DNA from: Symbiodinium natans
Lineage: Eukaryota; Sar; Dinophyceae; Suessiales; Symbiodiniaceae
NCBI GenBank assembly: GCA_905221605.1
Contig: CAJNDS010000890.1
Span: forward strand, 608,063 to 672,062
Direction: 5' to 3'
DNA: 64,000 nt
Below are positions 11,651-22,608 of this stretch, one piece after another; position 1 is the stretch's first letter, and each line of letters begins with the position of its first letter. The position numbers were made by a program, and so were the translations under genes. The notes under the pieces are model-generated. The model did not search any database. It was given only the letters and a program-made list of their open reading frames with translations, and had not been told where the DNA came from.

Positions 11651-12862
11651 CTAAACCCCCCAAACAAAAAAAAACTCATCATTAAGAGCCGAGCGGCTCC
11701 GTGTCGCTGGCAAACTTCTTTGCGGCTTCTCCGGTAAGGCGCTCGGGCAAACTGCAGCCATACCTTGCTTAGGGTTTAGGGTTTAGGGTTTAAAGGGTAA
11801 AGGGTAAAGGGTATAGGGTTTAGGGTTTAGGGTTTAGGGTTTAGCCTAGACACTTGACCCTTGAGCCCAAGCTCTAGAATCCTAAACCTGAAATTCCCAA
11901 AACCTAAACCCCGAAGTCAGATCCCAACCACCGAACTCCCAACATTTAAACCTGCCATCAGTGTAGAGTTTAGGGTTTAGGGTTCGGGAGGGCGGGGGGG
12001 GGGGGGGGCGGGGGGTTCCCTTGGGTTTAGGGAACCTGTTTTTAAGATCCTCTAAAGGAATTTAAGGGCCATGTTAGGAGTATATTCCGGGGAGCCTTTA
12101 AGGGGTACAACCTTGGGGGTACGAGCCTTAATCCCTTGATAAACCATGAACTAAAAACCGTAACCCTAAACCCCGCAAACCTCAAAACCCTCGAACCCTA
12201 AACCCCTGAGAGGGGACGCGACATATGGCTGGCAAAATTAGTGTTTAGGGACTGGTCTCATGGGGGGTTGAGTTTTTAGAGTTGGTCCATGTCCGTCTCC
12301 TATCCCCCCTTACATAGCTGTATAGGGGATGCAAGACTTAAGATACCTAGCTCCCTGATTCCAAACCCTAATCCCGAAACCCTAAACCCTGAACCCTATT
12401 AAGAGGTAGCAAGAAAAAGAAGTCAAGCCAGCAGGCCTTAAGGAAGAAACTTCACCAGCATTTCGGGAGTGGGGTTTAGGGTTAGGGTGTAGGGTTTAGG
12501 GTTTAGGGTTTCCCGATACGGTCTAAAGGTTTGTGGGGCTTAGGCGTCTGATGAGGGAAGGGGGTGGTTGAGAGTCCGGGGGTGTCTTTTCGCCTCAAGA
12601 GCAGAGTATCATGACTCCGTTCAGAAGGCCTTTGTCACAAACGCTAAGCCCTAGACACTAAGCCCCAGACCCTAAACCCCAAATCCTAAACCCTAAACCC
12701 TAAACCCTAAACCCTAAAAAGCCCCGAACCCAAACACCGTGCGAAGACCTGGCTGGGGTGCCCAGGGATTCCAATACTTGCTAGTCACTTTCGGGAACAT
12801 GCCCTGGTTTAGGGTTTAGGGTTTAGGGTTTAGGGTTTAGGGTTTAGGGTTTGGGGACATTA

Positions 12863-12969
12863 CCCTAAGGGTCCATGTACCTAAATAGGGAACACCTGGG
12901 CCTTAAAGTACCTCCTATTTGGGGACTTTAGGGCCCAAGTACATAAACATGAGGTACATGGACCCTTAG
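12863..12969. repeat. Foldback element, family B
   Basis: CCCTAAGGGTCCATGTACCT at the left and AGGTACATGGACCCTTAG at the right are inverse repeats; inner parts include AGGGAACACCTGGGCC and GGCCCAAGTACATAA. Related copies lie at 31149-31235 and 58480-58583. Confidence 0.8.
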
Positions 12970-12970
12970 A

Positions 12971-13165
12971 GATAACTTGCGAAGTAGCAAAGAAGGATTC
13001 TCTAAGCACTCGGATCCCTACCACATATGTGAAATATTCCTGAATCAGAGGACTTGTGCAGCAAAGCCACTTCTTCAGAATGTCGTCGGACAGGTCATTG
13101 CCTTCGGCAATAACCAGTCCATCCATAGGCAAGTACTCGCCTTGGCTCAATCGAAGGGTAGTTTC
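12971..13165 (-). other. Unrecognised open fragment
   Basis: A minus-strand frame reading ...LSQGEYLPMDGLVIAEGN... is open through this island and has ordinary amino-acid composition, unlike repeat-derived frames. No ATG starts it, and it ends beside a foldback repeat (12863-12969). No family was recognised. A plus-strand frame over the same bases is also open, so coding is uncertain. Confidence 0.2.
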
Positions 13166-13209
13166 ATGGGCCCGTAATCTAGTTCCTAACCTCCTTTAAA
13201 GGTTCGGAT

Positions 13210-13318
13210 GTGTGGGCCCTTCATTGCCCTGAGTTTGTATAGGGAATGTATAGGGCAAATGAAGGGGTAAAGAAGGGGTTCCCGTCTAGAACCTATACTA
13301 TGGGACCATGTAACTACC
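13210..13318. repeat. Dispersed short repeat, family D
   Basis: Contains GGGCCCTTCAT, GTATAGGGAATGTATAGGGC, CCCGTCTAGAACCT and GGGACCATGTAAC. Related sequence occurs at 58803-58896, and at 63715-63833 in inverse orientation. Confidence 0.55.
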
Positions 13319-13492
13319 ACGCTGAGTCAACCGCTGAGTCATACAGCAGCCTGGCACGATCGTCCTCCAGCTCCATGAGATGCTGCCCTCTGAGGCCACT
13401 CGATAGTCCTCCTCGTACCAAGCGTCGGTGCTCGCCGCGTACCAGGACGCACTAAGAAACTTGGCGCAGTCCTTGCTCGTCCACACCACCAT
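13298..13492 (-). other. Unrecognised 64-codon open frame
   Basis: A minus-strand ATG-initiated frame (MVVWTSKDCAKF...) of mixed, protein-like composition, Trp- and Ser-rich, lies in an island without telomere-like repeats. No domain is recognised. It overlaps a second open frame on the same strand, so it may be chance. Confidence 0.2.
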
Positions 13493-13574
13493 GGCACCCT
13501 AATCCCTGGGTTCATCGCCTTCGTTTGCCCCACTTTCCGAGGGTGCGAATACATCGTTATTTGCAGTTTTTCGT

Positions 13575-13740
13575 GCACATGACATGCGCTTAACATCGGT
13601 GTTTACGACTTCCTGGCATCGCTGCGCGCCAATGGCCAGAGCATCCAAATACATCGTTATTTGCCGTGTTTCCTGCACGTGACATGCTACAAACATCGGT
13701 ATTTACGACGCTTCGTGGCTTCGTTGCGTGCGACTGGCCA
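13575..13740. repeat. Two diverged copies of a roughly 110-bp repeat
   Basis: The segments around 13575-13650 and 13675-13745 share the order: TGCACATGACATGC or TGCACGTGACATGC, then AACATCGGT(G/A)TTTACGAC, then a CTTCxTGGC...GCG(C/T)GC stretch and GGCCAGAGCATCC. They run directly into the 40-bp minisatellite at 13741. Confidence 0.6.
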
Positions 13741-13905
13741 GAGCATCCATGTCCGCACGATGATAACGTCCGTGTTACCAGAGCATTCATGTCCGCACGA
13801 TGATAACGTCCGTGTTACCAGAGCATCCATGTCCGCACGATGATAACGTTCGTGTGACCACTGCGTGCAAATGGCCAGAGCATGCATGTCGGCACGATGA
13901 TAACG
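13741..13905. repeat. 40-bp minisatellite with a diverged fourth copy
   Basis: Units starting GAGCATCCATGTCCGCACG occur at 13741, 13781 and 13821, exactly 40 bp apart and nearly identical. A fourth begins near 13878 after a CTGCGTGCAAATGGCCA linker. The same motif in reverse complement forms the 57-bp array at 19432-19605, where the linker is part of every unit. Confidence 0.85.
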
Positions 13906-14245
13906 TCCATGCAAAAGCACCGGTATTTACGACACTTCGTGCCTTTCTTCTGCCGGGGTAAAAAGCAGTTCTGCCTGCAAATACACAACATTTCCGTGCA
14001 GAAATGTCGGGTTTTTGGGGTTTGCAAGCTTGCCATTCCTCTAGACACTACCAGACATTGTTCGTGCCACCTCTCATCACCCGAACTGGACGCGAAAAAA
14101 ACTCGGGTTTTTGCTGTTTTGTATTTGGTATTCCCGTGTTGCGGCGACGCCATGTTCAACTGGAAAAAATACGATTTCATCGCCCCTGCCATGCTTCTCA
14201 ACAACTGCCCCGACAAGAAGCGGGGCAAACGATGGTGATGCACCC
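13906..14245. other. Island with overlapping open frames on both strands, unassigned
   Basis: Both strands carry open frames across most of this island (142 codons on minus including the minisatellite, 118 on plus). Neither shows a domain, and CGGTATTTACGACACTTCGTGCC continues the 13.6-kb repeat family, so it is more likely repetitive sequence than a gene. Confidence 0.4.
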
Positions 14246-14370
14246 TAATCCCTGAACCCTGAACCCTAAACCCTGAACCCTAAACCCTAAACCCAAGACG
14301 CTGCTCAGGGCTTCCGGAGGCAGCTTGTAGTCCCTGGTGTTCCCCTGAGGGGCCCACGTATTCCCTATGC

Positions 14371-14467
14371 TAAACCCTAAACCCTAAACTAAACCCTAAA
14401 CCCTAAACCCTAAACCCTAAACCCTAAACCCTAAACCCTAAACCCTAAACCCTAAACCCTAAACCCA
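14371..14467. repeat. CCCTAAA array
   Basis: About thirteen heptamers with one shortened unit (CTAAACTAAACCC) near 14390. Confidence 0.9.
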
Positions 14468-14540
14468 AAGGGGTTTTGGGGGACTCAGGGCTTTGAGGGC
14501 CAAGAGACCCCAATACCCCCGAAACCTTAAACTCTACTAC

Positions 14541-14652
14541 CTTGGGGACGAAATGAACCCTAAAAGGGTTTATGGCTCATATACCATAATAGGAATTATA
14601 GTGGTATAGGGTATATGACCCCAATTTTGGGGTTCATTTCGTCCCCAAGGTA
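14541..14652. repeat. Foldback element, family F
   Basis: CTTGGGGACGAAATGAACCC at left and GGGGTTCATTTCGTCCCCAAG at right are exact inverses. The inner part has CTCATATACCATAATAGG and CCTATA-type complements. Partial relatives lie near 32980-33005 and 34150-34225. Confidence 0.75.
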
Positions 14653-15034
14653 CTTTTGCTTAAGACGCCCCCCCACAAATGAAAGATCACAACCTCGATC
14701 TTGCCCCTATCAGGAAGAATATCTTTTCTTAAACCAGGAAGAATATCTTTTGTGGGCTCTTAAACAAATCTTATCCAATCAATTTGGGGGAGATTCCGCA
14801 TAAGGGCCTAAGCCCTCGAGTATGATAGGGATCCTTTCTTACTAAGGGGTTTTTTGGAGTCTTTGGCTTCAGAACGCTTTAGAGTGCAGGCTTTGGGGTT
14901 TAAAGTACAGGTTTTGGGGTTAGGGTTTAGGGCCGGGAGATTGCGACCCAGGGCTGAAGGAGGCATAAGCTGCCCCCTTAGGGTTTCCGGCGGTCTCGGG
15001 TGGGAAACGCGGCATGAACTGGACTTCGTACGTA

Positions 15035-15185
15035 CACTAAGCCCTGAGCCCTAAGCCCTCAGCCCTCAGCCCTAAGCCCTAAGCCCTAAGCCCTAAGCCC
15101 TGAGCCCTGAGCCCCAAGCCCTAAGCCCGAAGCCCTCAAAAAGCCCGAAACCCTAAGCCCCAAGCGTCAAGCCCCAAGCCCTAGA
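15035..15185. repeat. CCCTAAG/CCCTGAG variant array
   Basis: Degenerate heptamers dominated by CCCTAAG, CCCTCAG and CCCCAAG. Confidence 0.8.
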
Positions 15186-16173
15186 CCCTGAACCATTTCC
15201 TACATGTGATCTTCTGTAACCCGATAAGCAAACATCACCTATCAATTCCCCCAAGCGCCTAGCTAGTTTGGGTTGGCCCTTAAAACCCAATCCTAGTCTT
15301 CTTAAACCCAATAGAGGAATTATTAAACACAATAAGGGAACATGTAAAACAACCAATAGGTCTATCTAGCAGTCTAGAGCGGCAAAACACAGGAAACCCA
15401 AATGATGTCCAATCCTCAGCTCCCAAACCTTGAAACCCAACACCCAAAAACCTATACCCCGAAACCCTCAACCTCAAACCCTACACCCTAAACGCTGAAC
15501 CCTAAGCCTACGTTAACCCCAAGCCCTAAAGCTCGTGAGCTGGCGCCATCAGAAACAAAGGAGTTGAGGGTTTGGGGTTTAGGCTTGAGGGTTCAGGGTC
15601 CTCTCCCGTACCCTAAACCCTAAACCCTAAAAACCCTAAACCCTAAACCCTGGAGCCTAAACCCTAAACCCTAAACCCTGAACCCTAAACCCCCTCGGGT
15701 GCGTCTCAGGGCGCAAAGCTGTGCGATGGTCTTGGTCGTGCGAGGCAGGATAATGGGAGCGCCCCCATAGTCCTTCTCTCACAAATCTCCCCTAAACCCA
15801 AACCTTCAACCCTAAACCCTAAACCCTAAACCCTAAACCCTACAGCCCAAACCCTATACCCTGTGCCCTAAACCCTACACCCTAAACCCTTCAGGTTTCA
15901 GGCGTTAGGGGACTTTTTCGCTTGAAAGTCATCCGAGTTGATCCCTAAGCCCTGGAACTTGAAATCCCGAGCCCGAAACCAACCTAAACCCTATAAACCC
16001 TATAAACCCTATGAACCCTATAAACCCGATAAACCCTATAAACCCTAAACCCTATAGACCCTATAGACCCTAAAGCCCAAACCCTGAATCCTGAATCCTG
16101 AATCCTGAACCTTAGCCCATGCCTAGCACCAAACCCTACGGAAGCAGCAACCAAACAGTTGTAGGTAGTTGGG

Positions 16174-16256
16174 TTTAGGGTTTAGGGTTTAGGGTTTCGG
16201 GTTTAGGGTTTAGGGTTTAGGGTTTAGGGTTTAGGGTTTAGGGTTTAGGGCTTAGG
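16174..16256. repeat. TTTAGGG array
   Basis: Eleven or so heptamers with one TTTCGGG variant. Confidence 0.9.
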
Positions 16257-16680
16257 GCTGAGATTTTGCAGGGTGAATGCGTCGACATGTCCTGGATAAG
16301 GTCCAGGTGGAACTCGCCGGTGATGTCCACGTACCTGGTGAGACTGGCGAGCGTTTGGGGTATTGCGGTGCCCCCAAAATAGGATAAAGCTTGCCCTACA
16401 CCCTGGACCCTAAACCCGAAACCCTAAACTTCCCTGGCACCTCCTGACCATGCATGGAAAAACAACCTGAGGCCTCAGACAGAATCAGCTGGAACACCCT
16501 AAGCCCCAAACCCTAAACTCCCTCTGCGGTTAGGGGGGGGTTAGGGGTTTTGGGTTTTAAGGTTGCGGGGAGTGGGGGCTTAGGGGTTTAGGGGCTGGGT
16601 TTGGGGGGTATTTATCTGGAAAACTCCTCAACCGTGAATGGTATATTAAGGAAGCCAAAAGCCCCAAATAAACGCCACGG

Positions 16681-16735
16681 TTTAGGGTTTAGGGTTTAGG
16701 GTTTAGGGTTTAGGGTTTAGGGTTTAGGGTTTAGG
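16681..16735. repeat. TTTAGGG array
   Basis: Eight heptamers; an oppositely oriented CCCTAAA array lies about 115 bp to the right (16850-16905), with C runs between. Confidence 0.9.
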
Positions 16736-17559
16736 AGGGGTAAGCTACACTCTGAGCACCTCAGGCTCTTCGTGCCATAAAACGCCCCCGCCCCCCCCCC
16801 CTTTCCCCCCCCCTCCCCCGCGTTTCGAAAGTCAACCCTGTGAAAACCAACCCTAAACCCTAAACCCTAAACCCTAAACCCTAAACCCTAAACCCTAAAC
16901 CCTAACCCCACCCCCCCCGGCAAACCTGGGCCACCCCCTAAACTCTCAACCCTAAGCCTTGTACACTCCTCGACCCAAAACCTAAAATCCCGAAACCCGA
17001 AACCTTATAAACGAAAGACCCTAAAACTTATATCCCGAAACCCTAAACCTTAGACACATCTAACACCTCGTTAAAACAAATAAACAAAGCCTAAAGCCTC
17101 AAAACCTCTAAATCACCGAAAAAAACCTTAAACCAGAAATAAACCCTCTACATCTTGTGAATCCTATAAGCCCTATAAACCCTATCTGCGCTAAACCCTA
17201 CCCTAGACCCTAAACCCTAAACCCTATAAACACTAAACCCTAAACCCTAAACCCTAAACCCTGAACCCTTAAACCTGAACCCTGAACCCTGAACCCTAAA
17301 GCCCTGCCCAGCTGCTTGTTCTTCCGCAGGTACCGGCGCGCAACGCAGAGGATCCTCGGGAATCCGGCTGTTCAAAGAGCCCCTGTGCTATAAGAGGTTT
17401 TAAGGGTTTAGGGTTTAGGGCTAGGGTTTAGGGTTTAGGGTTGTAGGGTTTGGGGCTAAACCCGGAGACCCCAAACCCCTCAACTCCTACACCCCCAAGC
17501 CCCGCATTACACCCCCAAGCCCCTAACTTAACCCTAGTCGGACCTCTAAACCCCAGACC

Positions 17560-17712
17560 CTAAACCCTAAACCCTAAACCCTAAACCCTAAACCCTAAAC
17601 CCTAAACCCTAAACCCCAAGCCCTACACCCCAAACCCTACACCCCAAACCCTAAACCCCAAACCCAAAAACCTAAACCCTAAAGCCTGAACCCTAACCCT
17701 AAACCCCAAACC
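17560..17712. repeat. CCCTAAA array with CCCCAAA tail
   Basis: Eight perfect heptamers grade into mixed CCCTACA, CCCCAAA and CCCTAAA units. Confidence 0.85.
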
Positions 17713-18004
17713 CAGTGTGAGGGTCAAGGGTTAGGGGTTTGGGGTTGAGGATGCCTTTACCTCTGATCAGAATGGCCAACTGAGATCGAACAAATATGAA
17801 AAAAACTCGTAGTGCCTAATAAACCCTAAACCCTAAACCCTAAACCCTAAACCCTAAACCCTAAAACCTAAACCGGACAACCCCTGAAGCCTTCTAAGCC
17901 TCAAACCCTGAACCATCACCAGCCCCTTAGGACTCTAGCGGCTCTCAATGATTTTAGGGTGTTGGGCACGAGGGCCGAAAGGAAGCAGCTAATATACAGG
18001 ACCT

Positions 18005-18112
18005 TAATAATTGGAATAGGGTTTTGGGGGGTTGTTCTAGTATAATTGCAAGGGACCATAAGGGAATACTATCAGTAATCATTCCGACCCGTATATTACC
18101 ACTGAACCTATC
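18005..18112. repeat. Dispersed repeat family E
   Basis: AATAATTGGAATAGGGTTTT, GGTTGTTCTAGTATAATTGC, AAGGGACCATAAGGGAATA. Near-collinear with 25575-25670 and with the inverse of 63172-63270. Confidence 0.6.
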
Positions 18113-19431
18113 CTCTTGTGTTGACACACTTGGCAGCACCGCCTCACACCAGAACCCCAAAAGGCAACCCCCCCTCAACCCAGCCCACGTGAAAAGGTGC
18201 GGTTTAGGGTTTAGGGCTTCTAGGGTGTTAGGGTTTAGGTTTTATGGTTTAGGGCTTAGAGGGTCTAGGGTTTAGGGTTTAGGGTTTAGGGTTTAGGGCC
18301 AGTCCAAGCATCCGTGGGTACGCAGGAGCCTGTAGCTCGGTGATGGCCAAGAACCTTCTGCCGTGGTGCTTTCAAGCGGTCAAAAATCCTGAAGCCCTGA
18401 GCCCTGCGATTAGGGTTCAATTTGGGTTAAGTTAGGGTTACATGAGGGTTAAGTTAGGGTTAGATTAGGGATTAGGGTTAAGTTAGGGTTTTATTAAACT
18501 AGGGTTCCATTAGGGTTGAATTAGGTAGGTACGAGTCGCTTGTGGTGTTGACGAGCTGTGGGAATTTTAAATCCAGGAGTTTATATGAAAACACCAAACA
18601 TCGCATAAGCTTGCAATGGGCAAGACCTTCCTTAACATGGACTTCGGTGAAGTAGGCCCGCGGTCAATCCATCAAGGCCCCCCAAAAAAGAAAGTCTTTG
18701 AATTTGTTCCTGGGGTTTCGGGTTTCGGGTTTAGGGTTTAGGGCTCCTCCGGAATTGAGTTGAAGCGGCACCAATGCAAAAAGGGCCCACGAAAATCTTG
18801 CGGTGCAGGAGCAAAGGAACCCTAAACCCTAAACCCTAAAGCCTAAACCCTCGATTGGAACTTTGGCCACTTGTGGCCAAAGCCTGGTGGAAAATCTATA
18901 GACTCTGAACCCAGAAACCCTAAGTTTAGGCGCGTGCCCCGTTAAAAAAACACCCCGAACAGACTCCGGAAGAAACAAATTCAAGGACCCAATCAAGAAT
19001 AATGTGGCAGGCGCAGCGATTTTGACATGCGGCGAGGAAACCCCTTCGTTCGCTGCAAGAAGGAAACTGGTCACGATTTCGTGACCAGTTTTTCAGACCA
19101 ACTACGTTTCAAAGTGCCATCTAAGAACTGTTCTTGTCTCAAATTGTGAGACCAAAGTCCCTAAACCCTAAACCATAAACCCTAAACCCTAAACCCTACC
19201 CCTAAACCCTAAACCCTAACCCCCAACTCCAAGCCCTAAACCCTAAACCTAACCCCCCCAAGTCCAAAGCTTAAACCCTAAACTTTGGCGCAGCAGCGCT
19301 GAAAAAAGCACCCCCCCAAAACAAATCGTGTTAGAGAACCGGGGTCAGGGGAATGCAGGAAGGCGTGGCGGGCGCAGCAAAGTCGTGTCTTTTGACCAAC
19401 CCCAGCGGTCGCATCCAGGAAGCAAACTGGC

Positions 19432-19605
19432 AACATGGACGTAATCATCGTGCGGGCATGGATGCCCTGGCGCTTCGCACGCACTGGTAACATGGACGTA
19501 ATCATTGCGTGGGCACGTATGCTCTGGCACTTCGCACGCACTGGTAACATGGGCGTGATCATCGTGCGGGCATGGATGCTTTGGCCCTTCGAACGCACTG
19601 GTGAC
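19432..19605. repeat. 57-bp minisatellite related in inverse orientation to the 13.7-kb array
   Basis: Units starting AACATGGACG or AACATGGGCG occur at 19432, 19489 and 19546. The reverse complement reads CCAGTGCGTGCGAA...GAGCATCCATGCCCGCACGATGAT..., the same elements as at 13741-13905. The 17-bp linker present in each unit here is absent from the first three units there. Confidence 0.8.
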
Positions 19606-20062
19606 AAGCAGGGTGTTTTTTCATGGGGCGCAAGCCTAAGTTTAGCCCATGTCTGGGAACGGCAGCACTCGGGACAGAACAGCGATGTCCTCATTTGTTG
19701 AATAGGGTTGGATTAAGGGGAGCCCGACCCTGACAAGGGAGTCTAGCGTACTGCTGGGCATCCGAGCTATGTTGTTTAGGGTCAAGGGTTTAAGCAGGGA
19801 TTGTAGGGTCTAGGGCGCCAGATCTTGGCCCTGAGACCAAAAGCAGGCTCCAACGTAAACCGTGAGAGACCCCATCTTAAGAAAGGTATCCTGACCCTAA
19901 ACCCTAAACCCCAAACCCTAAACCCTAAGCCCTAAGCCCTAAGCCCTAAACTCCACACCTTTCGAGACCCCTACCCAAGCTTGCCCCACCTATCGCGCTC
20001 CGTGGTCCAGCGATTCTGCGACGGAGCGATGACCGACTTGTCCAGGAGTTCCTCTCAATGAG

Positions 20063-20166
20063 GTTTAGGGTTTAGGGTTTAGGGTTTAGGGTTTAGGGTT
20101 TAGGGTTTAGGGCTTAGGGCTTAGGGTTTAGGGTTTAGGGTGTAGGGTTTAGGGCTTAGGGTTTAG
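20063..20166. repeat. TTTAGGG array with CTTAGGG variants
   Basis: Seven perfect heptamers followed by mixed CTTAGGG and GTGTAGGG units. Confidence 0.9.
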
Positions 20167-20274
20167 GAAGTAGGGATTAACTCAGTGACATCTGCGAACA
20201 CCGGAAACACCCCTTCGCAAACGGCCGTAGTGTTTAGGCTTCCTTCATGTTACTAAATCCATAAACCCTAAACC

Positions 20275-20420
20275 CGTAAACCCTAAACCCTAAACCCCAA
20301 ACCCTAAACCCTAAACCCTAAACCCTAAACCCTAAACCCTAAACCCTAAACCCTAAACCCTAAACCCTAAACCCTAAACCCTAAACCCTAACCCTAAACC
20401 CTAAACCCTAAACCCTCAAG
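20275..20420. repeat. CCCTAAA array
   Basis: About twenty heptamers with one shortened CCCTAA unit near 20390; one of the longest minus-orientation arrays. A TTTAGGG array faces it at 20521-20580, about 100 bp away. Confidence 0.95.
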
Positions 20421-20939
20421 CGGAAGCTGCGTCGGGTTGAGGCTTCGTCCCTGTCCTGTTGCCTGAGCCCTCTCTCAACCCTAAGCGCTACAACCCAAAC
20501 CCTTCAACTGCTGAGACTGCGGTTTAGGGTTTAGGGTTTAGGGTTTAGGGTTTAGGGTTTAGGGTTTAGGGTTTAGGGTATGGCTTCATCCTAAAGTGCC
20601 CTCCCTGCCCTGGCCCGTTTCCTCCCGAAAACCCCTAAACCTCAAGACCCTCAACCCTTAGACCCTAAACCCCAAAGCCTAAACCTGAAAACCTAGACCC
20701 TAAACCTCAAAACCCTCAACCCCGAAATCCCTCGACCCTTAAACCCTACAAACCCTGAAGCTCCCTATCGCCCAGTCCCTAATTTATTTAACCCACGCCT
20801 CTCCACACTTTCTATTTGGGAGCCCTGAGAAACAGTGTAAACCCTAATTAAGCCCGAAGCCCTAAATCCTGAAGCCAAAACCCCTAAGCCCTAAACCCTT
20901 GAAAAGCCTCAACCCTATAATGCCCTAAACCCCCCCCCC

Positions 20940-21063
20940 CCCAAGCCCTAAACCCTGAACCCTAAACCCTAAACCCCAAACCCCAAACCCTAAACCCTAA
21001 ACCCCAAACCCCAAACCCTAAACCCTAAACCCTAAACCCCAAACCCTAAACCCTAAACCCCAA
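20940..21063. repeat. Mixed CCCTAAA/CCCCAAA array
   Basis: Pairs of CCCTAAA alternate with pairs of CCCCAAA, a loose higher-order pattern of about 28-35 bp. Confidence 0.85.
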
Positions 21064-21329
21064 AACCGCCTCCTGCTCCGCGCCGCTGCTTCCCGGATCG
21101 CTCAGGCCCTCCACTTCGCGCCACTCGGGCCCGGCGGCCTGACTGCCTAAACCCTAAACCCGAAACCCGAAACCCTAAACCCTAAACCCTAAACCCTAAA
21201 CCCGAAACCCTAAACCCTAAACCCTAACCCGAAACCCTAAACCCTGAATCCCTAAACTCAGAGACATGTTGGGTCGCGGGAGTAGGGCTGAAGGATACAC
21301 AGGAATGAACACACAAAGGTGTATACACA

Positions 21330-21492
21330 CATGTGTATATATATATATATATGTGTATGTATCGAGTACAGATCTGTAAACAACCTGTAAATAAATACCA
21401 GTGATGAATAAACGAATAAATAAATACACATTTAAATGAATACAACACATAAATATGTATATGTATATGTATGTATATCATGCAAGTATATA

Positions 21493-21528
<36 letters not shown>

Positions 21529-21560
21529 TGTATGTATGTATGTATGTATAATATATATAG
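21330..21560. repeat. AT-rich microsatellites (TA)n and (TATG)n
   Basis: (TA)n near 21335-21350 and 21487-21502 and about twelve TATG units at 21501-21550. The frames over them are low-complexity Tyr/Ile/His strings and not genes. Confidence 0.9.
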
Positions 21561-22112
21561 ATATGCATAATTGTGTACGTACTGCAAGGAAGTCATGAAT
21601 GAAGGACTGCATGTACGTGTGTGTGTAAGTCTGCGGGCACTTTCGGCTGCGAATCACGTTTGTGCAGACTCCAGCGGAGAAGTGGAATGTGCTGCAGCTG
21701 CGGCTCTAGACTCTAGACGAGTTCCATGAGCCGCTTTGAGAGTTTACGCATAGGCGGTATAGGGTTCAATAGATGACAATGCGCAACGTACCTGCATATG
21801 AGATTCTCTACCAAAAAAAGGCGCCGAAAGAACCCTTCAGGGACAGAAGTTATCAACAAAAAAGCTCCCCACTGACGCCTGCTGCTCGCTTAGAGAAAGG
21901 CTTTAGGGTGTAAGATGCATGGTGAGGACTTGACCAAAGTTGCAGGCCCAAAGCCCGAAACTTCGTCCCCGAAATTATGAAACCCAAAACCCTAAACCCG
22001 AAGCCCTGAACCCCTAACCCCTAAACCCCAAACCGTACAATGACCACATTTTGCTCCTCGACCCCCTGCCCCGGACTGGACACATAGACTGCGAGGCTCA
22101 GAGGCATCGACT

Positions 22113-22114
<2 letters not shown>

Positions 22115-22164
<50 letters not shown>
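22115..22164. repeat. Poly-C run of about 50
   Basis: Uninterrupted C homopolymer ending GCCCAAGG, followed within 10 bases by a TTTAGGG array. Confidence 0.85.
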
Positions 22165-22165
<1 letters not shown>

Positions 22166-22171
22166 CCCAAG

Positions 22172-22378
22172 GTAAGGGTTTAGGGTTTAGGGTTTAGGGT
22201 TTAGGGTTTAGGGTTTAGGGTTTAGGGTTTGGGGTTTGGGGTTTGGGGTTTGGGGTTTGGGGTTTGGGGTTTGGGGTTTGGGATTTGGGGTTTGGGGTTT
22301 GGGGTTTAGGGTGTGTGTGGTTTAGGGTTTAGGGTCTAGGGTTTAGGGGTTTAGGGTTTAAGGTTTAGGGTTGTGGGT
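22172..22378. repeat. TTTAGGG array changing to homogenised TTTGGGG block
   Basis: Eight TTTAGGG, then about eleven TTTGGGG (22222-22305, one ATTTGGGG variant), then degenerate TTTAGGG. Confidence 0.95.
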
Positions 22379-22499
22379 TTAGAGAAGGTAGCTTACTTGA
22401 CTACTTGCGCAATATTTGTTGGAGTCTCAGGGATACAGAACTACGTTACGTACAATCAGAAGAACAAATACTACAAGCTGCTCTTGCCTTACACCCAGA

Positions 22500-22608
22500 A
22501 CCTACCTCTGGAGTAGCCCTTGGACAAAAGCATACTTTTTAGGCAAAAGCAGCTATAATGGGAACCCAAAACCAAAAAATATTAAAGTATAGTACTCCAA
22601 AACCCCCC
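22500..22608. repeat. Dispersed repeat family H
   Basis: GGAGTAGCCCTTGGACAAAAGC...GCAGCTATAATGGGAACCCAAAACCAAAAAATATT...TATAGTACTCCAAAACCCCC matches 41340-41472 in order. Confidence 0.55.

Larger units (their letters stand above)
8763..12862. other. Mosaic region without genes
   Basis: Arrays are at about 9310-9390, 9830-9870, 10660-10690, 10830-10875, 11240-11275 and 12810-12850. Islands such as 10020-10470, 11280-11530 and 12040-12360 have no recognisable coding or RNA features. The frames at 9425-9708 are repeat-derived. Confidence 0.7.
14653..21240. other. Mosaic region without genes
   Basis: Besides the arrays and families listed, there is a patch of TTAGGGTTAAG-type degenerate units at 18410-18520 and islands at 15190-15450, 16260-16400, 18540-18720 and 18880-19140. 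Short frames at 15153-15477 and 18829-19074 include repeat-derived ends and have no recognised domain. Confidence 0.7.
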
